NCBI GenBank assembly: GCA_002721305.1
Contig: PBKA01000006.1
Location: 1-64,000, forward strand
DNA length: 64,000 nucleotides
Source: Acidimicrobiaceae bacterium
GTDB taxonomy: Bacteria > Actinomycetota > Acidimicrobiia > Acidimicrobiales > Poriferisodalaceae
Reading direction: 5' to 3'
Below the pieces are notes generated by a model, which worked only from the letters and a program-made list of their open reading frames with translations, was not told where the DNA came from and searched no databases. The position numbers were made by a program, and so were the translations under genes. This document shows, in pieces, positions 44,719 through 52,511 of this stretch (the first letter of the stretch is position 1; each line of letters begins with the position of its first letter).

Positions 44719-45663
44719 ATGACACTCCAACCAGATACGCAAGTCTTCGTCGACATGGTGGAGGCCGCGCGCGCCTCCGCCCCCCCTGTAGCGGAACAGA
44801 CACCAGAATTTTCGCGGGATCGTTATCGAGCGATGGCCCACATTCTGGGAAAGGGACCTGAAGTCCCTGGGGGGATCGTAGACGCAGAAATTCCCGGACC
44901 CGCTGGTCACATTCCAGTGAGGATTTATCGACCCAATACTGAAGGACCGCACCCCGTTTTGGTTTTCTTTCACGGTGGAGGTTTCGTCATTGGAGATTTA
45001 GAAACTCATGACAAAGAATGCCGACTGCTGTGCACGAAAGCTGAGTGCATGGTCGTCGCCATTGATTACCGGTTGGCCCCTGAAGCGGAATTTCCAGCAG
45101 CTGTCGAAGATGCTTGGGCGGCGGTCGAATGGGTTGCGACATCTGGTGGGGAGATTCAGGCAGATACGAACCGCGTAGCAGTAGGAGGAGATTCCGCGGG
45201 CGGCAATCTAGCCGCAGTTGTCGCGTTGATGGCACGAGACGCGGGGATAGCTCTGAAGCTCCAAATGTTGGTGTACCCAGCAACTGATGCTTCTCAGCAT
45301 TACGAGTCGTTTACTGAAAACGAAGCGGGTCCGTTGCTAACGGTGGAGGTAATCAACTGGTTTTGGTCTCATTATCTTGGACAGCAGTCACTGAACGAAA
45401 CTCGCACTGATTGGCGTTTTTCGCCGGCTCTCGCTGACAGTCACAGCGGCGTAGCTCCAGCTTACGTGGCGACCTGTTCAGCTGATCCGCTTAGAGACGA
45501 AGGAAACGCTTATGCGAACACCCTTTCCTCGGCCGGTGTGCCTGTCAAACACTCACTCTTTGATGGTGAACCGCACGCCTTGTTCCAGATGTTCAACACT
45601 TGTGCTGGTGCGAAAAGACTCATCGAAGAATGCGCTGCAGCCCTCGTGGCGGCATTCGAGTGA
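44719..45663 (+). CDS. Hormone-sensitive-lipase-type esterase
   Basis: 314 residues. FFHGGGFVIGDLETHD carries the oxyanion HGGG motif, GGDSAGGNLA the nucleophile Ser, and SADPLRDEG and DGEPHALFQ the Asp and His of the triad. This is the bacterial HSL family (carboxylesterase, EC 3.1.1). No signal peptide is seen. Its stop overlaps the GTG of the penicillin-acylase-like gene (GTGA, 45660-45663), so the two hydrolases are translated together. Confidence 0.93.
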   Translation: MTLQPDTQVFVDMVEAARASAPPVAEQTPEFSRDRYRAMAHILGKGPEVPGGIVDAEIPGPAGHIPVRIYRPNTEGPHPVLVFFHGGGFVIGDLETHDKECRLLCTKAECMVVAIDYRLAPEAEFPAAVEDAWAAVEWVATSGGEIQADTNRVAVGGDSAGGNLAAVVALMARDAGIALKLQMLVYPATDASQHYESFTENEAGPLLTVEVINWFWSHYLGQQSLNETRTDWRFSPALADSHSGVAPAYVATCSADPLRDEGNAYANTLSSAGVPVKHSLFDGEPHALFQMFNTCAGAKRLIEECAAALVAAFE

Positions 45664-47870
45664 CTACCCAAGTACAAAGGGATAAATGGGGCATTGCCCA
45701 TGTGGAGGCCTCAGACCAGCTAGCGGCATTTGAAGCTCAGGGTTGGATAGCCGCGGCTGATCGAATGTGGCAAATGGACTTCGATCGCCTCAGGGCACAG
45801 GGGCGTTGGGCAGAAACGGCTGGACCCAAAGCCGTCAAAGAAGACGCATTTTTTCGACGCCTTGGTCTGGCAGAAATAGCGGAACGGCATTGGGCCACGC
45901 TGACAGTGGAAACCAAAGAAATAACCCAGGCTTACGCCCGTGGCGTTAATCGCTGGCTTGAGGAAAATGCAGATGAGCTACCCGAAGAATTTGACCATCA
46001 TGCTGCGACGCCTGGCCCATGGGAGCCTTGGCACTGCCTAGCCGTCTACAAAGTGCGACACATCTTTATGGGAACCCTCAACCGAAAGCTTTGGCAAGGA
46101 TTCCTGCTAGCTGAAGGACACCCTGAACTCCTGCAAGCAATGCGAGGACCCGCTGTCGAGGGTTCGGTGATTACAGCAACTGGTGTTCCCATGCAAGAGC
46201 ACTTGTCGAACTTGGGCGTGCTTCTGCAATCCAGCGCTGATCTGTTGGAGGGTCTCGTCGACATCGATGGAGGTTCCAACTCTTGGGCCATCCATGGATC
46301 GCGCACTTCAACCGGCCTACCGCTACTCGCCGGTGATCCCCACAGAGGCATCGAATTCCCAAACGTATATCACCAGTTCCATATGACCTGCCCGGAGTTC
46401 AATGCCATTGGACTCGCCTTCCCAGGGGTACCTGGGTTTCCTCATTTCGCTCATAACGAAGATGTGGCGTGGTGCATCACCCATGGAATGGCGGACGACA
46501 CTGACCTTTTCGTAGAGACAGAAGACCTAGAAGCCGTTGAATGGACCTCCGAGACACTATCTGTCAGAGGAGAAGGAGACTTCCCCACATATCGCGGCTC
46601 CACCGAGAACGGCCCAGTGGTTATCGGAGATCCGTCGGATGGGATAGCGCTATCCATCGCCTGGACGGGCATGAACGGTCAGGACACGACGTTTAACGCA
46701 TTATTACCAATGTTGAAGGCAACGACCTGCGAGGAACTTGAAGCAGCAGTTGAGCCGTGGGTAATCCCTGTGAACAACCTTCTCTCAGCGGACCGTAATG
46801 GTCATATTTCATTCAAGGTGCGAGGACGGGTGATTGAGCGACCAACTGAAAATAGGTGGATTCCCGTACCCGCGAAGCTCTCAACTAATTGGTCAGAATT
46901 AGATCCAGTCCCATTCGAAGATTTACCCGGGGAAAGCGATCCAGCAAAGGGTTATCTAGTTACGGCTAACAACAGGATTTCCGATGGAGGTCCGTATATC
47001 TCACTCGATTTCGCAGGACCGGCGAGGTACGACCGCATAGTGGAATTGCTTGAAGAGCTACCCAATGCATCTGTACGCGACATGGAGCACATCCATAGCG
47101 ATGTCGTCTCACTTCGAGCACCCGCCGTCATCGACGCAGTAGTGGCACGAGCATCAAAATACACCCACCCATTCGGAGCTTGGTTGATTCGGTCCTTGAC
47201 TGATTGGGATTGCGCAGTCTCAGAAGACTCGGTTGAGGCGTCGATCTACGCCGTAATCCGCCGTCGTTGGGGCGAAAGTGTCGGCGAACGCATTGGCGCG
47301 GCGAAACCAGATTTTGGTGCTCCGCAGTGGCCATCACCTGAGGCGGCTAGCCGCATGCTTTCTGAGGCAGCGATACATCTCCTCGTAGAAGACGCGTGGC
47401 ATCTGATCCCAGGGCTTGAGTCAGAAGAAAAACTAGATCGGGCCCTGTCCTCGTGCATTGACGAAACCCTCCAAGAGCTAGAGCAGCGACTGGGGGAAGA
47501 TACATCACAGTGGACTTGGGGTCGCGTCCACAGAATGGCATGCCCTCACCCTCTGGCATCAGCACTCGAAGAAGCGCGGCACCTGCATCCTCCAATTGAT
47601 GGTTGCCCGGGTGACAGCGACACGGTGCGTTGCGGATCCGTGATCCCTGAAACAGGTGAGCGGTCGGCGGCTGCATCGGTAGCCCGGTACGCGTTCGATC
47701 TCGCCGATTGGGATAGATCCGGCTGGGTAGTCCCTCATGGCGTGTCTGGGGGACGCGGAGGAGGACATGACACCGATCAACGGTCTGCTTGGTTGGATTG
47801 CACACTCATCCCAATGGCGTTCAGCGTCGCGGCAATCAGCGAGGTCGAAGCTGAGCACTTTGAGCTATAA
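45660..47870 (+). CDS. Penicillin acylase family protein (Ntn amidohydrolase)
   Basis: 736 residues from the GTG at 45660. The alpha part has RDKWGIAHVEA and AQGWIAAADRMWQMDFDRLRAQG. The autoprocessing point is DGGSNSWAIHGSRTSTG, so Ser would become the N-terminal nucleophile of the beta chain; LLAGDPHRG follows. ANNRISDGG carries a conserved Asn. Such enzymes cleave amide bonds of penicillins, acyl-homoserine lactones or other N-acyl compounds. No signal peptide precedes the alpha chain, unlike secreted relatives, so it probably works in the cytoplasm. The end of the protein is somewhat short. Confidence 0.9.
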   Translation: MTTQVQRDKWGIAHVEASDQLAAFEAQGWIAAADRMWQMDFDRLRAQGRWAETAGPKAVKEDAFFRRLGLAEIAERHWATLTVETKEITQAYARGVNRWLEENADELPEEFDHHAATPGPWEPWHCLAVYKVRHIFMGTLNRKLWQGFLLAEGHPELLQAMRGPAVEGSVITATGVPMQEHLSNLGVLLQSSADLLEGLVDIDGGSNSWAIHGSRTSTGLPLLAGDPHRGIEFPNVYHQFHMTCPEFNAIGLAFPGVPGFPHFAHNEDVAWCITHGMADDTDLFVETEDLEAVEWTSETLSVRGEGDFPTYRGSTENGPVVIGDPSDGIALSIAWTGMNGQDTTFNALLPMLKATTCEELEAAVEPWVIPVNNLLSADRNGHISFKVRGRVIERPTENRWIPVPAKLSTNWSELDPVPFEDLPGESDPAKGYLVTANNRISDGGPYISLDFAGPARYDRIVELLEELPNASVRDMEHIHSDVVSLRAPAVIDAVVARASKYTHPFGAWLIRSLTDWDCAVSEDSVEASIYAVIRRRWGESVGERIGAAKPDFGAPQWPSPEAASRMLSEAAIHLLVEDAWHLIPGLESEEKLDRALSSCIDETLQELEQRLGEDTSQWTWGRVHRMACPHPLASALEEARHLHPPIDGCPGDSDTVRCGSVIPETGERSAAASVARYAFDLADWDRSGWVVPHGVSGGRGGGHDTDQRSAWLDCTLIPMAFSVAAISEVEAEHFEL

Positions 47871-47895
47871 GGACCCCCAAATTACTTTTTGGTCC
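47871..47895 (+). terminator. Weak hairpin after the penicillin acylase gene
   Basis: GGACC (47871-47875) and GGTCC (47891-47895) can pair, with AAA/TTT contact inside. It begins directly after the stop codon. No T-run follows, so it may act only as a stabilising 3' end structure. Confidence 0.2.
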
Positions 47896-47937
47896 ACAGC
47901 TTGACATTCAACGCATGGGAGCGACTAGGTTCCGTTC

Positions 47938-49032
47938 ATGACCCTGACCGAGTCTGAGAACTACCTCAAATTGGGGGCCCAACTGACCGACACCCACGAG
48001 AGTATTTGGCAGCGTTTGGGTGCCTGTGGGACATGGTGGACCGGTGCCGATCGGGTCGCAGCGATGGCAGAAGTTCGCAGCGCTCTCCAGTGCAATCTTT
48101 GCGACAAACGCTCAGAAGCCCTGAGTCCCATGATGGTCACCGGCGAACACGACTCAATATCGAATCTGTCCCCAGAGGCAATAGATCTAGTCCACCGGTT
48201 GACCACCGACCCAGGCCGCCTATCCAAGGAATGGGCCCTAGGAATCATCGAGTCGATCGGAGAAGAGGCCTACGTTGAATTAGCGACACTGGTCTGTGTC
48301 CAGTACGTGATCGATAGTTTCGCGCGTTCACTGGATCTTCCACTTCGCGAGTTACCCGCACCGGGAACGGGGCAACCCAGCAGAGTACGACCTGAAGGAG
48401 TGGGAGACGTCGGTGCATGGGTCAGTCAGACTGTGGACAAAACTCTGGCGAATGTTTCGCGCGCTGGGTCCTTGGTCCCAGAGACCGAAAGTCTCTGGCG
48501 TGAGGTTGTGCAAGCCCATTACAGTCGCGGACCGCAATTTGCGGAACTTGTGTGGGATAGAGAGCTTTCCAGACCTCAAGTAGAACTCCTCGCATCTACA
48601 GTGTCAGCTCTCAACGAATGCTTCTACTGAACGGCGGCGCACGTATCGCTGCTCCGTGCGAGCAGCGAAGCTATGGACTGTGAAGTCAATATCGATCAAC
48701 TCGAAGCCGGTGCAAAGATTCCTAGCGGAGAGTTGCTTGTTCGCTATGGTGAATCGGCCGTTCGACAAGATAGTGATCTTAAAAAAATACGCGGGGATCT
48801 AGAAGCAGAAGTCGGCTCAATGGGGATTATTGAAGCTGCAGCAACTATCTCTGCTTTTGAGGGCCTCAACCGGATAGCTGATGTCACCGGAATTCAACTT
48901 GACATCGGTCTGGCGGACGAATCTGCCGATTTCCGAATGACGTTGGGGTTGGATGCTTACGCCGGAGCGAGCAGCACTCAAACCGCGGGCAGTCCAGCTC
49001 GAGCCGATGACGTCATGGGTATCTTCCGCTGA
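47938..49032 (+). CDS. Two-domain AhpD/carboxymuconolactone-decarboxylase-type protein, probable selenoprotein (UGA at 48628-48630)
   Basis: Standard reading gives a 230-residue protein ending ALNECFY and a separate 119-residue frame. Both lie in one frame with a single TGA between. Read through, the product is 364 residues with U231 in E-C-F-Y-U-T-A-A-H, i.e. the CxxCxxxH catalytic motif of AhpD with the second, reactive Cys replaced. After it VSLLR, then IIEAAATISAFEGLNRIADVTGIQLD, the family C-terminus, confirm one domain. An N-terminal half-copy has C52-N-L-C55 with cysteines kept. A perfect 9-bp hairpin starts 15 nt after the UGA. Role inferred: peroxidase or thiol/selenol redox protein. 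Pseudogene or sequencing error are the alternatives. Confidence 0.88.
48646..48668 (+). promoter_or_regulatory. SECIS-like hairpin after the UGA of the AhpD-like gene
   Basis: TCGCTGCTC (48646-48654) and GAGCAGCGA (48660-48668) are perfectly complementary over 9 bp around the loop CGTGC (48655-48659). The loop starts 24 nt after the UGA and has G at its second position. Both agree with the rules for bacterial SECIS elements: apical loop about 16-37 nt downstream and a G in the first two loop bases. Confidence 0.75.
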
Positions 49033-49075
49033 TCTTCGAAAACTCCCGGGCAACAGAGACGAATAGCGAGTCGGG

Positions 49076-50200
49076 TTACTCGGAAGGTTGTGGTTCCCTG
49101 GGCAAGCCTAGGATTCTCTCACCAATGATGTTGCGTTGAATTTCGCTAGAACCCCCGGCGATTCGCATCCCTGGCGAGTACAAGAGATTCTCTGTAGAGG
49201 TCGAATTCAACATTGCGTCAGCACCTTGAAGTGAGGAGTTCAACTGCGCCTCGTCGTACCCGAGTTCGCTATTCATCAACTTGGCCACAGGGGCTATCAG
49301 CGGATCACCGCCACGGCGTTCCATTAGCGACTGAAGGGCTTTACCTCGGTTGAGAATCCGAGTAAGCCTCTCTGCTTTCACCGTATCTAGGGCGGTCGCG
49401 TTGTTGGCCATGAGTTCGAGACGCTTGCGAAGGCTGATGACGCCCGCAGATCCTGCTCCGCCCCGCTCATCTTCCAGCACAGCCATGGCAACGCCCCAAC
49501 CTTGATTGACTTCTCCGAGTAGGCAATCGGCGGGTATTGAGACATCGTCAAAAAAGACTTCGCAAAATTCGCTGTCGCCTGTCATTTGTTTAATCGGTCG
49601 AACTTCGATGCCTTCGAGTGTCATATCTAAAAGGAAAAAGGAGATGCCTTTGTGTTTCGGTTGATTGTTGTCTGTGCGAGCCATCAGGATTCCGAATTGA
49701 GCGAATTGGGCGTTCGAAGACCAAACTTTCTGTCCATTCAGGATGAACTGGTCCCCGTCGCTCACAGCTGATGTTTGTAAACCCGCTAGATCGGAACCAG
49801 CTCCAGGTTCACTAAAAAGTTGGCACCAAAGAATTTCGTTGCGGAGTGTGGGGCGAAGAAAGCGTTCTTTCTGTTCTTCGGTCCCAGAACGAAGTATTGC
49901 CTCGCCGGCGAGAACGAGTCCTTGAAGATTGAGATAAGGGGCGACCTCGGCAACAGCACATTCCTCGTGCCAAACCACGTTGTGAGGTGGATTTAGCCCC
50001 ATGCCTCCGTACTGGATCGGCCAGTGCACCCCAGCCCAATTCTTTTCGAAACAGAACCGCTGCCAATGCATCGCTCTCTCATAGAGGCTCGGAGGCAAGA
50101 TAGCTCCATAAGCGGGGCATGCATCGCCAGAGTCGATTGCATCACGAATGAACTCGGCTGCTTGAACGCGAAATTCGTTGAGAGCGATAACTTCTGCCAT
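49076..50200 (-). CDS. Acyl-CoA dehydrogenase
   Basis: 374 residues from the ATG at 50200; the open frame continues to 50299 but would run into the divergent peptidase start at 50262 and has no family likeness. LFSEPGAGSDLAGLQTSA and FILNGQKVWSSNAQFAQFGILMART make the FAD/substrate part; YSPGMRIAGGSSEIQRNIIGERILGLPREP closes it. Gly replaces the usual C-terminal Glu, as in several other dehydrogenases of this window. The substrate is unknown. Confidence 0.92.
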   Translation of the reverse strand: MAEVIALNEFRVQAAEFIRDAIDSGDACPAYGAILPPSLYERAMHWQRFCFEKNWAGVHWPIQYGGMGLNPPHNVVWHEECAVAEVAPYLNLQGLVLAGEAILRSGTEEQKERFLRPTLRNEILWCQLFSEPGAGSDLAGLQTSAVSDGDQFILNGQKVWSSNAQFAQFGILMARTDNNQPKHKGISFFLLDMTLEGIEVRPIKQMTGDSEFCEVFFDDVSIPADCLLGEVNQGWGVAMAVLEDERGGAGSAGVISLRKRLELMANNATALDTVKAERLTRILNRGKALQSLMERRGGDPLIAPVAKLMNSELGYDEAQLNSSLQGADAMLNSTSTENLLYSPGMRIAGGSSEIQRNIIGERILGLPREPQPSE

Positions 50201-50261
50201 ACCCAGAAGGTAGTGCCGACTTGTGCTGGCCGCCCGGCTGCTTCTTACATAGCATCTTGTT

Positions 50262-51626
50262 ATGAGTGATCTCGGCCACACAAATAGCCAACTAACCAAT
50301 GAGACAGTAGAACTCCTGCAACAGTTGATCCGTCACGAATGTGTCAACACCGGTGAAACCGATTCCGGTGAAGAACTTCGCAATAGTGACCTGCTAGAAA
50401 ACTTTCTGGCGGGCCCGGGCGTCGATGTCGAACACTTCGACTGTTTGCCCGGACGTCGCTCAATGGTCGCGCGAGTTCAAGGGACAGACCCATCAGCTCC
50501 GTCTTTGTGTCTAATGGGTCATACGGATGTCGTTCCGGTGAGCCCAGACGGTTGGAGTCGCGATCCCTTCGGCGGCGAGTTGGTTGATGGCGAGGTATGG
50601 GGTCGCGGTGCTGTAGACATGCTCAATCTCACCTCATCGATGGCTGTTGCCTTCCGACATCTAGCCGACAGTGACTTCAGACCGAAAGGTGACCTGGTGT
50701 TTTTTGGGGTCGCTGATGAAGAAGCTGGCGGAACTTATGGGGCTAAATGGATGGCCGAGAACCATTGGGATGCAATGGCAGCTGATTATGTTTTGACCGA
50801 ATTCGGCGGACTGCCTACCCAGACTCCCGAGGGGAAAAAGATCACTCTCGCGGCGGGTGAGAAAGGTCTTGGATGGCGTCGACTCACAGTTAAAGGGACA
50901 CCCGGACACGGATCAATGCCCTTTGGCTCTGATAACGCCGTCCTCAAGGCGGCCGAGATCATCCGAAGACTGGGGGAGTATCGACCTGAAGCGAAATTGA
51001 CCGAAATGTGGCAACACCAAATTTCAACTCTGGATCTTGACGCTGACGTGAAAGACGCCCTCTTGCATCCGGCGTCGGTTTGGGAGGCAATAGCGGGACT
51101 TGACTCACCTGCTCTTGCGCGCCACCTTCATGCCTGCAGCCACACCACGTTCTCGCCCAACGTTGTACATGGTGGTATCAAAACAAACGTGATCCCCGAT
51201 TCAGTAGAAATTGATGTGGACATTCGGACTGCGCCAGGCGACAGCGGCCAAGTTGACAAACACCTCCGTGACGCGCTTGGAGAGTTATTTGATGAAGTTG
51301 AGGTCCGACCTATTCATGATGATCCGGCCACCTTCTCGTCCACGGACACCCCAATGTGGCACCTCTTGCAGGAGATGATGCAAAAAGCACACCCTGGTGC
51401 GCCGCTGATACCCTCGCTGATCGTCGGAGCGACCGACGCACGTTTCTATCGCGACAAGGGATCCGTAGCTTACGGCGCAGGACTGTTCAGCGATCGTGTC
51501 AACTCATCGGATTTCATGGCGCGCTTCCATGGGCATGACGAACGGGTAGACGTTGATTCTCTGGCACTAACGACCCAACTATGGATCGATGTTGTGACTA
51601 ACTTCTGGGACAGAGTAGATAGCTGA
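50262..51626 (+). CDS. M20 family metallopeptidase/deacylase
   Basis: 454 residues. The dizinc site is clear: MGHTDVVPVSPDGW (His), WGRGAVDM (bridging Asp), and ADEEAGGTYG (catalytic Glu and metal Glu). SPNVVHGGIKTNVIPDSVEIDVDIRT is the dimerisation-domain signature, seen in peptidases of the M20/carboxypeptidase-G2/succinyl-diaminopimelate desuccinylase group. It would remove an N-acyl group or cleave a dipeptide in the cytoplasm. There is no signal peptide. Confidence 0.93.
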   Translation: MSDLGHTNSQLTNETVELLQQLIRHECVNTGETDSGEELRNSDLLENFLAGPGVDVEHFDCLPGRRSMVARVQGTDPSAPSLCLMGHTDVVPVSPDGWSRDPFGGELVDGEVWGRGAVDMLNLTSSMAVAFRHLADSDFRPKGDLVFFGVADEEAGGTYGAKWMAENHWDAMAADYVLTEFGGLPTQTPEGKKITLAAGEKGLGWRRLTVKGTPGHGSMPFGSDNAVLKAAEIIRRLGEYRPEAKLTEMWQHQISTLDLDADVKDALLHPASVWEAIAGLDSPALARHLHACSHTTFSPNVVHGGIKTNVIPDSVEIDVDIRTAPGDSGQVDKHLRDALGELFDEVEVRPIHDDPATFSSTDTPMWHLLQEMMQKAHPGAPLIPSLIVGATDARFYRDKGSVAYGAGLFSDRVNSSDFMARFHGHDERVDVDSLALTTQLWIDVVTNFWDRVDS

Positions 51627-51632
51627 GGGCGA

Positions 51633-52331
51633 CTAGCCGCCTGAGCAGCCGACCTTCGCAGTTACGTGAGGGATCCGTCCGGTTCGCAATGAGGTCACCA
51701 CACCAGTGGCGTCTAGTTCCCATATCACCCTCATCGACTTATCTCCGTCAGTCACGGGCACAAAGGTGACCGAGTCTCCAGAGGAGGATTCTTCGATCTT
51801 GGCCCCGAAAGCAGCCTTGATGGCTTCTTTAGTTGCGCCGATCCCGTAACCGGATTTGCTAGTGATCGGCCCACTTGAGATGTCTACTCGAACAATCTCC
51901 CCGTTGACCACCATGAAAGCTGCTCCTGTAGCTCCTGCCGCCGGCGTGTAATACTGACAGGCTTCACTGCCAGTAGATGCAGCGTTGAATGTGACGCCAG
52001 CTGCTTCCTGGGCTTCGGCGAGAGTTTGTCCAATTCGTACGGGCCCTAGTCCCGCGGTTGTGATGGTGTCGTCGTTCGTCAGTGTCGGAGGCGTGGTGGT
52101 TTCGGTAGTGGTTCCGTAACGTTCCGCCGCACTCTGAATGGCAGAGGTAGTTGTTGGGGCGTCATCGGTTGCCGTGCTGTCTGATGCTGCTGCAGACGTT
52201 GTGATGGTAGGTAGCGTCGTTGTGGAGTCACTGGCAGTGCTGCTCAGGGAACATCCACCGGTCAGAGCAACCGAGGCAATCAGGCCGAAGACAATTTTGT
52301 GCGCCGAGTATTTCCCGTTTGCGATTCTCAC
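51633..52331 (-). CDS. Predicted lipoprotein of unknown function
   Basis: 232 residues. The N-terminal signal has a hydrophobic stretch IVFGLIASVAL and a lipobox LTGGC, so lipid attachment to the Cys near residue 27 is expected. A long Ser/Thr-rich low-complexity linker follows, to about residue 85. The C-terminal domain TTAGLGPVRIGQTLAEAQEAAG with a later GYGIGATKEAIKAAFGAKIEE resembles the small repeats of secreted actinobacterial proteins in which a GxIRxGMTxxEA motif recurs. It is convergent with the M20 peptidase. Probably an exported, membrane-anchored binding protein. Confidence 0.85.
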   Translation of the reverse strand: MRIANGKYSAHKIVFGLIASVALTGGCSLSSTASDSTTTLPTITTSAAASDSTATDDAPTTTSAIQSAAERYGTTTETTTPPTLTNDDTITTAGLGPVRIGQTLAEAQEAAGVTFNAASTGSEACQYYTPAAGATGAAFMVVNGEIVRVDISSGPITSKSGYGIGATKEAIKAAFGAKIEESSSGDSVTFVPVTDGDKSMRVIWELDATGVVTSLRTGRIPHVTAKVGCSGG

Positions 52332-52511
52332 TTAGCTACCTCTCGTGGATCCAGATGTGTTGACGAACTTATCTCGCTCGCTTCCAGTCACGAGGGTACA
52401 TCTGTTCCGCTCAATGTGTCGCCTAGGCCCAGCGGATAGTCTGGGAATACCAAGTGGTTATGAGCACATGCAGCAATTCTTTGATTTGCGAGAGTGAGAT
52501 GGAGTTTCGTT

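Noticed and set aside
39105-48630. Genome-wide reassignment of UGA (code 4 or 25)
   Set aside because: UGA serves as the normal end of many full-length genes here; only two internal UGAs are found and both fall on catalytic Cys positions.
48673-49032. Separate small gene of 119 residues
   Set aside because: It is in frame with the preceding gene, has no good ribosome site of its own, and completes the AhpD-type domain.
50201-50299. N-terminal extension of the acyl-CoA dehydrogenase to 50299
   Set aside because: It would cross the divergent peptidase start and has no similarity to the family N-terminus.
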